Below are positions 1-6,356 of a stretch of DNA of 6,395 nucleotides, piece after piece (within the stretch, counting starts at the first letter, position 1; every line of letters begins with the position of its first letter). The notes beneath the pieces were generated by a model. It had not been told where the DNA came from, did no database searches, and saw only the letters and a program-made list of their open reading frames with translations. The DNA lies in the NCBI GenBank assembly GCA_964293305.1, contig CAXYYO010000068.1:1-6395 (forward strand), given 5' to 3'. Made by a program: the position numbers and the translations under genes. This DNA is from CALAGJ01 sp964293305. GTDB lineage: Bacteria; Bacteroidota; Bacteroidia; Chitinophagales; Chitinophagaceae.

Positions 1-50
1 TATAGTCCAAAGATAAGCAAAAAAAATCAAATAAACTATTTTGGACTATA
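1..50. repeat. Hairpin within the left terminal repeat
   Basis: TATAGTCCAAA at 1-11 is the exact reverse complement of TTTGGACTATA at 40-50, giving an 11-bp stem around an A-rich 28-base loop. The same TATAGTCCAAA word recurs at 6362-6372 in the right copy. The full repeat unit is therefore probably a palindromic element larger than 55 bp, cut by the window edge on the right. Confidence 0.55.
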
Positions 51-71
51 TATTACTTGGAAATGGTATAA
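17..71. repeat. Left copy of 55-bp inverted repeat
   Basis: This 55-base segment is the reverse complement of 6341-6395 except for one mismatch (C at 56 against A at 6356). It starts with GC plus a run of eight A and ends with GGTATAA. Homology stops sharply on the inner side, apart from a possible AGC extension if a one-base gap is allowed. No transposase lies between the copies, so they look more like a dispersed intergenic repeat (MITE-like or palindromic) than the ends of an autonomous transposon. Confidence 0.8.
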
Positions 72-241
72 AGCCGCTGAAAGCAAAAAAAAATCCCAAT
101 CAAATCATCTCAAAAATAGTTAAGACTAATTCCTAATTTAGAAAATAAGTACCATTATATGCTGCTTTTGTTTTTCATAATGGCAACCTTAAATATTGAG
201 TTTATAGTATTGGTTATTAGTTTTAAAAAAGGTGAATACAA

Positions 242-481
242 GACGCAATCTACCAGAGTGGAGATGATGCTACGAAGGAATAAAAAAGTCGCCTACATTT
301 TTGCAAGCGGCTGAATGATTTTTCAAAGCATATCCTGAGTTGCAAACTCAGGACAGCGTCGTCTGTCTTGTCCTAAAAGGCTTATCTGTTGGGGGTTTTA
401 CAGAAAAAAGGAAAAGGAACGGAAAACCCTGTAAATAAAGGCTTTGAAGCGATAAATGTAATTGTGGAAAACTTTTTTTAA
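242..481 (+). pseudogene. Probable decayed coding remnant, family not recognised
   Basis: No single frame is open, but protein-like stretches follow one another across frames. Positions 242-280 read DAIYQSGDDATKE. A second frame from 271 reads YEGIKKSPTFLQAAE, meets TGA at 316-318, then reads FFKAYPELQTQDSVV to about 375. From 377 the first frame resumes with KAYLLGVLQKKGKGTENP and a further segment ending INVIVENFF and TAA at 479-481. Two frameshifts plus one stop (perhaps from a Trp codon) would rebuild about 79 residues. I recognise no family. Remnants of older tips and immunity genes are common beside Rhs cassettes, which would fit this place, but that is inference. The pieces could also be chance reading in non-coding DNA. 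A 44-codon ORF at 180-314 overlaps in the third frame and looks less protein-like. Confidence 0.35.
333..353. other. Perfect 9-bp hairpin with 3-base loop
   Basis: TCCTGAGTT and AACTCAGGA pair around the loop GCA. The right arm overlaps a second possible hairpin (GACAG at 352-356 with CTGTC at 363-367), so the two compete. There is no T-tract directly after either stem, so this is not a typical intrinsic terminator. It lies inside the decayed-coding region and may be chance or part of a structured element. Confidence 0.4.
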
Positions 482-545
482 ATGCCCTTAAAAACAGAAG
501 ATTTGAACCCTAAAAATAGAAAATAAGAAGAATAAAATTAAAGGT

Positions 546-635
546 GTGGCGAAGCCACTTGTATTTTTTTTGCCCCTTTTTCACAGCTTCGCTGTGTGTA
601 TTTTTTGCCCCTTTTTTTGCTCAGCGAAGCAGAGC
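546..635. repeat. Cluster of three GCGAAGC/GCTTCGC mini-hairpins with T-rich spacers
   Basis: Three short stems with three-base loops occur in about 90 bp: GTGGC-GAA-GCCAC (546-558), CACAGC-TTC-GCTGTG (582-596) and GCTCAGC-GAA-GCAGAGC (619-635, one A-A mismatch). All contain GCGAAGC on one strand or the other. The first two are followed by nearly the same spacer, GTAT plus a T-run, then GCCCC and another T-run, so the block is a degenerate tandem repeat. Each stem with its T-run could act as a plus-strand terminator. No intact plus-strand gene lies upstream, only the decayed remnant. Confidence 0.65.
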
Positions 636-643
636 AGGAATGA

Positions 644-681
644 AAAACAAAAGACACTCAACGATTGCAGTCTTTTGTTTT
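644..681 (-). terminator. Terminator-like hairpin at the 3' end of the MORN-like gene
   Basis: AAAACAAAAGAC (644-655) and GTCTTTTGTTTT (670-681) are exact reverse complements, forming a 12-bp stem with a 14-base loop. Read on the minus strand, the T-rich arm comes last and continues into further T residues, as expected for a Rho-independent terminator. The stem overlaps the TAA stop at 680-682, so termination would closely follow the last codon. The stem is AU-rich, so efficiency is uncertain. Confidence 0.6.
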
Positions 682-1117
682 AGAGTGTTGGTGTGTAATC
701 GTGGCTTCTTGGTGGTGTTTCCTTGTCTATTATGTATAAATCAACTCTTAGTATAGTATTATTTAAATACTCATATTTTGCTAACAATTCTCCTTTTGAT
801 GAGTAAAATTCACATTGCCCATTTAGCTTGCCATTTTCATACTTAAATTTTCTATGAATGGAACCATCAGCATTAAAGCTCATTGAAATTCCAAATAGTG
901 TATCGTTCGAAAAATTCAATACTTTAACAATTTTATTGTTCTTATAATATGCCCAAGAACCTTCTTTTTTTCCCAATTTATAATTACCACAAAAAGTAAT
1001 ACTATCATTATTTTCAACCCAAAAACCTGCTTTTAATCCCTTCATGTCATAATTGTTTTTTTGAGCATATAATGCAAAATTTACAGCAAGTAGCAATATC
1101 AAAATATAGTATCTCAT
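680..1117 (-). CDS. Small exported MORN_2/YwqK-like protein, candidate immunity protein
   Basis: The protein has an N-terminal signal peptide (MRY followed by ILILLLAVNFALYA, probable signal peptidase I cut before Q) and then repeated G-x-x-x-G-x-W/F-x-x-Y/F units typical of MORN_2 repeats, seen in YwqK-like antitoxin proteins. Examples are GLKAGFW, GKKEGSWAYY, GSIHRKFKYENGKLNGQCEFY and the following KYEY segment. It starts 4 bases after the stop of the upstream Rhs tip ORF. The alternative start at 1135 adds six residues and overlaps that ORF by 14 bases. I chose 1117 because its Arg sits directly before the hydrophobic core, but neither start has a clear Shine-Dalgarno. Tight coupling to an Rhs tip suggests an immunity role, and export suggests protection in the periplasm or at the envelope. 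The immunity role is inference; MORN_2 proteins also occur without toxins. A terminator-like hairpin follows directly. Confidence 0.75.
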   Translation of the reverse strand: MRYYILILLLAVNFALYAQKNNYDMKGLKAGFWVENNDSITFCGNYKLGKKEGSWAYYKNNKIVKVLNFSNDTLFGISMSFNADGSIHRKFKYENGKLNGQCEFYSSKGELLAKYEYLNNTILRVDLYIIDKETPPRSHDYTPTL

Positions 1118-1121
1118 AATT

Positions 1122-1640
1122 TTAGAATGTACCATCTTCTTTTAAGGGACCAACTAAACTTTCTTTTGCTTGAAAATAGTTCTTCTGAACTACTACGTTT
1201 GTCATTGTAGGTCTTCCTGATGAAGGGTCTTTTACTACCTGCATTTGGAATATTAACTTTACGTCTTTGAAATCAAAAGTGTAATTAACTGAACCAGTTC
1301 CAGTAGTAGCATTGTAAAGTAATGATGACTTGTCCATCCCTTCAGATTGGAAACCAACAACAGCTCTCGGATATAATTCTTTTATAAACTTTTCTTCTGC
1401 CCCAATGCCTGTGCTGTGTGCACTTGAAGGCATACCTAAACCTTTATTTTTTTCATAATCGGCAACATCAAAACGTTCAACAACAAAATGAATAACATTA
1501 TCTTTAAATGCGTCATTACTTCCTGCAAGCATATCACCCATATCTACTTCACCAGTTGCAAAAGCATCAATCATTACAGAGTTTGAAGCATCAACTAATG
1601 AAAGATTAACTTTCTGTGTATTGTTTCTTGCTGCTACCAT
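1122..1640 (-). CDS. Rhs C-terminal tip domain, separated from the core by an in-frame stop
   Basis: This 172-residue ORF starts with ATG directly after the TAA that ends the Rhs core fragment, and it is in the same frame, so it is the downstream part of one ancestral reading frame. It holds the variable tip expected after the Rhs core. Visible landmarks are VMIDAFATGEVDMGDML (about residues 22-38), HFVVERF (51-57), an AHSTGIGAEEKF segment (74-85), and an aromatic beta-rich tail (YTFDFKDVKLIFQMQVV, about 120-136). From memory, similar ID-F-TG-VD-GD segments follow Rhs cores in other Bacteroidota; I cannot name a Pfam family. The His/Glu pairs H51/E55 and H75/E82 could be metal or catalytic ligands, but this is speculative. 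The MORN-like gene follows after 4 bases. The ORF could be a silent remnant or translated by reinitiation at the adjoining ATG. No signal peptide is present. Confidence 0.65.
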   Translation of the reverse strand: MVAARNNTQKVNLSLVDASNSVMIDAFATGEVDMGDMLAGSNDAFKDNVIHFVVERFDVADYEKNKGLGMPSSAHSTGIGAEEKFIKELYPRAVVGFQSEGMDKSSLLYNATTGTGSVNYTFDFKDVKLIFQMQVVKDPSSGRPTMTNVVVQKNYFQAKESLVGPLKEDGTF

Positions 1641-2204
1641 TTAAGTAGCAAATTGACCAACAACTTTGGCAGTAGGATTATCTAAAGCCAGATTGCCATT
1701 TGCATCAATTTTGAATTTGGTTTCTCCTGTATTTATTTGTGCTAAAAACGCATCTTGGTTTGGTTGTGAGCCACCAATGCCAAGCGTATCACCATTGACA
1801 TCTACAAAGAAAATAGGATTGTTAGCAAAGGCAGCATAACCACTTTTTGAAGTATTAGGCTTTGGGTCTAAATTCCATCTTCTGCCTAATCTTGTATCAT
1901 ATTCCCAAAACAATGCAGTAGTATGATTTCCAGCCCCTGCAATCTCGTCTGTTTTTTCTTGTGAGTTGAAAGAGTAACGAAAAGAGTCATTTCCACTCGA
2001 ATAACTCCTCCCCGGCATTTGCATTCCAAAAGGATAATAATCATTGGCACTCACCACGTCTGCAGTATAGTAGCTGATACTACTTCCTATAATAACAGGT
2101 ATTTTTTTATCTGTTATGGTTTCTAATACATTACCAAGATGGTTGGTTAATTCAAAGAACTTATTGCCACATACTAATCCATAGTCTGTTATTTCCACAC
2201 CCAA
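1641..2204 (-). pseudogene. 5'-truncated Rhs/YD-repeat core fragment
   Basis: The reading carries the Bacteroidota Rhs-associated core in order: FFELTNHLGNV (residues 16-26), YYPFGMQMPGRSYSS (56-70), FRYSFNSQEKTDE (75-87), YDTRLGRRWNLDP (102-114) and NNPIFFVDVNGD (128-139). After the core a tip linker runs to the TAA at 1641-1643. Full Rhs proteins have many hundreds to thousands of residues of YD repeats before this point; here only about 20 codons precede the core. The first possible start is a TTG at 2204 without a Shine-Dalgarno, and the open frame reaches only to 2267, where TAA (2268-2270) closes it. There is no in-frame ATG. The codons at 2205-2267 do not resemble Rhs sequence, so a break point lies near 2190-2205. 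The tip continues in frame past the stop, so the original protein ended at 1122. This is best read as an orphan or relic Rhs end; a sequencing error at the stop is possible but would not restore the 5' end. Confidence 0.8.
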
Positions 2205-2459
2205 ACCGAAGATAATAGTGGGTGACGACGGCCAGCATTCATCATAGGCTAAGCCATACGCAAAATGTTATTTTATAAATTCAAATATAAACTGCGCTGC
2301 CTTGAGTTTAGTTGTATTTAATACAACTTTTGCATCACTACTGTATGAAAAATTTCTATACAAAAGGCATACCGTTTCCAAAATTTGACATTTCAATCTA
2401 GTGCGCATTACCACAAGATTATAGTCTTTTTAGTATTTTTTACTCTTTCCTTATTTAAC
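2205..2459. other. Gene-free gap between the GH16 gene and the Rhs remnant
   Basis: No coding region is supported here. Near the left edge (about 2219-2262) lies a patch that is GC-richer than its surroundings, next to the point where Rhs similarity is lost. A short perfect inverted repeat, GTTGTATT/AATACAAC, sits at 2311-2327. A weaker stem, TGTAT...ATACA, lies at about 2342-2362. Neither has a good minus-strand T-tract, so I cannot assign a convincing terminator for the GH16 gene. Confidence 0.4.
2311..2327. other. Short inverted repeat GTTGTATT-T-AATACAAC
   Basis: Eight bases pair with their exact complement around one central base, which in RNA would be a 6-bp stem with a 5-base loop. 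It is followed on the plus strand by TTTT, but on the minus strand, where both neighbouring genes are read, no T-run follows. It may be an operator-like palindrome or a weak 3' end structure for the GH16 transcript, about 130 bases after its stop. Confidence 0.3.
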
Positions 2460-5400
2460 CTATTCCACTATTAATTTTGCCTCTATGCTGCCGCCAATTT
2501 TTACCAAATAAATACCAGCTGCTGGTTTTACATCAAGTGCAACTTTTAATAACCCTGCTGTCGGTTTATAAATTCCTTCATGAATCAGTTTGCCATTAAT
2601 ATTTATAATCTGAACCAATACAGGATCGTCAGAAATTTGATTCAATTTAATATTTAAACCTGTACCATGAAGGGGATTCGGATAAATCTTAGCAGCCGAT
2701 TTTCGCTTCGACACTTCTACTGATTTCACCCCATGAAATGTTGATAGTCCGTCTTTATCCACCTGAACAAGCCTATAATAATTCAGACCTTCCATTGGAT
2801 ATTCGTCAGTTACTTGATAATCATTTTTGATTGATGGCAAATTGCTGGCTTCTACCCTAGATATAGTTTTGTAGCTCCTTGCATCGGCACTTCTCTCAAT
2901 TATATAATAGTCATTATTAGATTCTGAAGCTGTAGACCAATTAAGCACTACTGAGCCATCATTATTTTTAGCTGCATTAAAAGCAATCAAGTTAACAGGC
3001 AATAACCCTTCACAAATAGTACCCACAGTATAGTCATGTGGAGTAGCACTTGAGTTTCTTTCACCACCTGAGGGAACGTTGTAAGTAAAATATATACTAA
3101 GCGGAGTGCCGCTTCCAATGGCTTTTTCAAAGATAAAATCTGAGCCAATACGTGTCATGGCATAGCCGGGATAACCACCAGTTGTACCTTCTCTAACATA
3201 GATAAATACATAGGAACAACCTTCAATAGGTGGAAGCGGATGAAATTGGAAGAGTACATTATCTCCAACAGTTTCCACCTTATAACTATAATCTCCATTT
3301 TCTAAAGTATCACAAAAGCCTCCTGAATTATCTATTTCCACAACTACATTAACTGGTGTTGATGTCGTAAACAGTGCATCATTATCCGTAGCTTTTGATG
3401 TTATGGTATAATTTCCTGCCATTACATTATTCCATTCAAAACTGTATGGGCTTGTATCATCTGAGCCAATTAATGTAGGGCCACTATAAAATTCGACTTT
3501 GCTTATTGTACCATCTGCATCTGTAGCATCAACATTAATTAAAATTGAGGCAGGTTCAGTAAATCTTGTATTATTAACTGGTGAAGTAATAGCTATGGTA
3601 GGCGCTTGTCCAACTATGCCGATACAATTAGTACCTACAGTATAACTATGCGGATTTGCGCTGGAGTTTCTTTCACCAGCCGGGGGTGTTTGGTAGGTAA
3701 AATAAATACTGATGGGTGTATTGTTAGCAATTGTTTTAGAAAAAATAAAATCGGTGCCAGAAGCAGTCATTCCATAACCTGCATAACCACCTGATAAACC
3801 TTCACGAATATATATTAGTGCATACTGACAGCCTACAATTGGCTGTAATGGATGGAAGGTAAATGTAACCAATTCATTATTTGTTTCAGCTTTATATTCG
3901 TAATCTCCATTAAATGCTGTGCCGCAATAACCATTTGTATTCGGTGCATTTACTACAATATTCACTGGTATTGAACTGCTCGACAAATCACTGTTATCAG
4001 TGGCTTTAGCAGTTAAAGTATAAGAACCAGCCGCAACATTTGACCAAGTAAAAGAGTATGGACTTGAAGAAGAAGTACCCAGTAAATCAGATCCATTGAA
4101 AAATTCAACTTTGCTTATACTGCCATCTCCATCAGTAGCAGTAGCATTGATAGTGATAGAGGCAGGTGCTACAAAGCTTTCTGCTTCCACTGGTGTTGTA
4201 ATTGAAACACTGGGGGCACCTTCCACACAAACTGTTCCCACCACATAAGCATGGGGATCACTGCTGGAATTTCTTTCACCTCCGGATGGCACCTGATAAG
4301 AAAAGTAGAAACTTGTAGTAACGCCATCTGCAATTGGTTTACTAAAAGTAAAATCACTACCCGAAGGAATCATATTGTAACCAGGGTAGATGCCACTTCC
4401 TGTTTCTCTTAAATATATAAGCGCATACGTACTTCCTAATATTGGTGCCAAAGGATGAAATTTGAAATAAACGGATCCAGCATCTGTATAAACTTCATAA
4501 CTATAATCGCCGTTTACGGCTGTACCGGTGCATGCTGTGGGCGCTACTTGAAAAGTTACAGGAACCGATACTGTAATATTTCCATCGTTATCTGTAGCTT
4601 GAGCAGTAATACCATAATTACCAGTTGGAACATCATTCCATAAAACGCTATAAGGTGCAATGAGGTCAGAACCTAATAAAGTGTTTCCATTATAAAAATC
4701 TACTTTTGAAATAGATCCATTGGAATCATCAGCCGTAGCATTGATGGTAATTGATGCAGGTGATTTAAAAATATTATTATTAACAGGAGTAGTAATAGAT
4801 ATAGAGGGTGATAGATTAGGCGTTGCTCCATCTGAATAATAAATATTATCAAAATAAAAATCTGCATTGGATATTGCCGGATCACCGGCAAACATAAAGG
4901 CTGATTTTAATGACCAAATATCAATATTCATCCCTAGACTTGAATTGCTAAAGTCAGCAAGTGGTATTGAAACTTCATGCCAGTTGCCATCTCTAATTAA
5001 TCCGTATGGTTGCTTACCAGCAGGAAAATTCATCCATGTTTCACCATGCCCGGTAGTGAGACCTATTTTAAGCTGACCTTGGTAAGTAGATTTATAATGG
5101 AACTTGAGTGAACCTGCACTAAAATTATGCAAGTTTACATAGTTATTTACTATCCCCATACCAAACCAATCGTTTGCATTTGCATGTACCGCCAAACTAT
5201 TTTTACCTTCAAATGGAACTGTATTTTTAATTTCGGAAAGATTATTCCAATAATACAAGTTAGCAGTATTACCAAAGGATAAGGAATCAGTTACGGTGGT
5301 TGTTTCGGTTAATACACCAAAATTACCCCTTAAGGAATCATCTTTTCCAATATATAATTCATCTCCAGCGTTTTGGGATATTTTTATGTAATCGACAAAC

Positions 5401-6254
5401 ATCTTACAAGGCAAAGAGGCTGAAATTCCATTGGCATCATAAATTCCTGTATAGTTACCTCCCACAGCCAGATTAAGCAATAAAAAATGAGGTGTATGAA
5501 ATTCATTGTACCAAGGTGCATTTTTGTCGCTGATGTCGAAGCTATAAAACTCAACATTGTCAAGATACATTTTTATAGAACTGCTTGTCCAAACCATCTT
5601 ATATAAATGGTAATCTTCTGATAAATCTACTGATGAATTATTATATAAAACATTATATTGATGTGCACCTTCTGTATTGCCCCAATGTGCAGCAGCACTT
5701 ACTTGCCTATTTCCCAAGCCAGCAGCCAACGCTTGGCCCGATCCAACTTCCAGCATATCAATTTCGCCAATTGAAGGCCAGGATCCACCAATTGTACCTA
5801 AAGTCCAAAATGCCGGCCAAATACCTTTTGCGACATTTGGCAATTTAATTCGGGCTTCAACTGTACCATATTTAAAGTGAATACGACCTTCCGTTTTTAC
5901 ACGGCCGGAGGTAAAATTACTTGCAGGTCCAAAATTTTCTCGCCTTGCTTCTATAATTAAGCTACCATTTTCAACCCTTACATTATCAGGCCTGCTGGTA
6001 TAGTATTCCAGCTCAGCGTTTCCCCAACCAAATCCTGGTGCCCGCTGACTACCATCTCCAAAATCGTAGGTCCAACTATCTGTATTAACTGTGGGTAAAT
6101 CAAAATCGTCCTGCCAAACAACAGTTTGTGCACTGGTTGTATTTATCCAGGTCGAGATTAAAAAAGTCAAAATTGCCAATTTAATTGTTGCAGGATGAGC
6201 AATAGCAACACGACAATTCAATAGAGCATAATTATGTAAATAATTTTTTGGCAT
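2460..6254 (-). CDS. Secreted multimodular GH16 endo-beta-1,3-glucanase (laminarinase-like), T9SS substrate
   Basis: The 1264-residue protein probably hydrolyses beta-1,3- or mixed-linked glucans outside the cell. A signal peptide with a long n-region has its hydrophobic core at about 24-38 and a probable cut after SA (residue 42). The GH16 domain spans about 44-294, with WPAFWTLG (146-153), the catalytic motif GEIDMLE (163-169: E164 nucleophile, D166, E169 acid/base by family knowledge) and LNLAVGGNYTG (260-270). Residues about 296-476 look like a CBM-type beta-sandwich ending in DFYFDNIYYSDG. Then come three tandem pairs of Ig-like (Big_7-type) domain (about 483-570, 681-769, 885-973) and CBM56-like domain (about 575-676, 777-877, 981-1081). 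A LPVNLIAFNA...LNWSTASE...YYRLVQVD domain (1085-1183) leads to a type A T9SS sorting domain from about 1187 (KIYPNP...GIYLVKI). Only one in-frame ATG fits the signal peptide; there is no clear Shine-Dalgarno. No SusC/D partners are visible. GH16 and T9SS calls are firm; substrate and CBM56 assignment are inferred. Confidence 0.95.
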   Translation of the reverse strand: MPKNYLHNYALLNCRVAIAHPATIKLAILTFLISTWINTTSAQTVVWQDDFDLPTVNTDSWTYDFGDGSQRAPGFGWGNAELEYYTSRPDNVRVENGSLIIEARRENFGPASNFTSGRVKTEGRIHFKYGTVEARIKLPNVAKGIWPAFWTLGTIGGSWPSIGEIDMLEVGSGQALAAGLGNRQVSAAAHWGNTEGAHQYNVLYNNSSVDLSEDYHLYKMVWTSSSIKMYLDNVEFYSFDISDKNAPWYNEFHTPHFLLLNLAVGGNYTGIYDANGISASLPCKMFVDYIKISQNAGDELYIGKDDSLRGNFGVLTETTTVTDSLSFGNTANLYYWNNLSEIKNTVPFEGKNSLAVHANANDWFGMGIVNNYVNLHNFSAGSLKFHYKSTYQGQLKIGLTTGHGETWMNFPAGKQPYGLIRDGNWHEVSIPLADFSNSSLGMNIDIWSLKSAFMFAGDPAISNADFYFDNIYYSDGATPNLSPSISITTPVNNNIFKSPASITINATADDSNGSISKVDFYNGNTLLGSDLIAPYSVLWNDVPTGNYGITAQATDNDGNITVSVPVTFQVAPTACTGTAVNGDYSYEVYTDAGSVYFKFHPLAPILGSTYALIYLRETGSGIYPGYNMIPSGSDFTFSKPIADGVTTSFYFSYQVPSGGERNSSSDPHAYVVGTVCVEGAPSVSITTPVEAESFVAPASITINATATDGDGSISKVEFFNGSDLLGTSSSSPYSFTWSNVAAGSYTLTAKATDNSDLSSSSIPVNIVVNAPNTNGYCGTAFNGDYEYKAETNNELVTFTFHPLQPIVGCQYALIYIREGLSGGYAGYGMTASGTDFIFSKTIANNTPISIYFTYQTPPAGERNSSANPHSYTVGTNCIGIVGQAPTIAITSPVNNTRFTEPASILINVDATDADGTISKVEFYSGPTLIGSDDTSPYSFEWNNVMAGNYTITSKATDNDALFTTSTPVNVVVEIDNSGGFCDTLENGDYSYKVETVGDNVLFQFHPLPPIEGCSYVFIYVREGTTGGYPGYAMTRIGSDFIFEKAIGSGTPLSIYFTYNVPSGGERNSSATPHDYTVGTICEGLLPVNLIAFNAAKNNDGSVVLNWSTASESNNDYYIIERSADARSYKTISRVEASNLPSIKNDYQVTDEYPMEGLNYYRLVQVDKDGLSTFHGVKSVEVSKRKSAAKIYPNPLHGTGLNIKLNQISDDPVLVQIININGKLIHEGIYKPTAGLLKVALDVKPAAGIYLVKIGGSIEAKLIVE
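3009..4808 (-). repeat. Threefold tandem Ig-like + CBM56-like module repeat inside the GH16 gene
   Basis: The encoded units are residues 483-680, 681-884 and 885-1082, with a period of about 202-204 residues. Each begins with a S-I-x-I-T-x-P-V segment, contains P-A-S-I-x-I-N and G-x-I-S-K-V-x-F, then enters the second module with NGDY-x-Y, F-H-P-L, G-Y-x-M, and ends G-E-R-N-S-S near a closing Cys. Units 2 and 3 have an extra Cys (809, 1013) where unit 1 has Ser608. The units have diverged clearly, so the duplications are not recent. Confidence 0.85.
5748..5765 (-). other. GH16 catalytic motif EIDMLE
   Basis: These bases encode residues 164-169. The E-x-D-x-x-E spacing is the beta-bulge form of the GH16 active site, typical of laminarinases and related clades, and both catalytic Glu and the central Asp are present. 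The enzyme should therefore be active if folded and exported. Confidence 0.9.
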
Positions 6255-6323
6255 AAGATATCATTTAGCTTTCAGAAGAGTTTAAAAATCGCTATAAAAA
6301 AATAAATCTAAAATAAAATTTGG

Positions 6324-6356
6324 CAAATAATAATTGTTGCTTATACCATTTCCAAA
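6324..6356 (-). promoter_or_regulatory. Possible Bacteroidota sigma promoter for the GH16 gene
   Basis: On the minus strand, TTTG (6353-6356) is followed after 20 bases by TATTATTTG (6324-6332), close to the known Bacteroidota pattern TTTG, about 17-23 bases, TAnnTTTG, though the -7 box has one extra base. It would give a leader of roughly 60 bases. The -33 element lies inside the right terminal repeat, at the one position where the two copies differ; the left copy reads CTTG. The region is so AT-rich that chance is a real alternative. Confidence 0.3.

Noticed and set aside
180..314. Plus-strand 44-codon ORF starting ATGGCAACC.
   Set aside because: No Shine-Dalgarno, low-complexity composition, no recognised motif, and another frame of the same stretch reads more like protein.
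544..756. Plus-strand ORF of 70 codons rich in Phe and Cys.
   Set aside because: It is the translation of the T-runs and mini-hairpins and then runs antisense to the MORN-like gene; no protein features.
1122..1640. Calling the Rhs tip a metallopeptidase from the H51/E55 and H75/E82 residues.
   Set aside because: No HExxH or other defined zinc-site signature is present, so a catalytic class would be a guess.
2225..2235. ACGACGGCCAG matches part of the M13/lacZ-alpha primer site, raising vector contamination.
   Set aside because: Only 11 bases match and the flanks do not continue as vector; chance or a natural sequence is more likely.
3009..4808. Regular repeats considered as a CRISPR-like or satellite array.
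   Set aside because: The period of about 610 bp coincides with protein domain units in one open frame, so the repeat is coding-level.
3606..5880. Several small ORFs on both strands inside the GH16 gene.
   Set aside because: They are frame shadows of a long, well-supported gene; three of them recur at the same relative place because the gene is repetitive.
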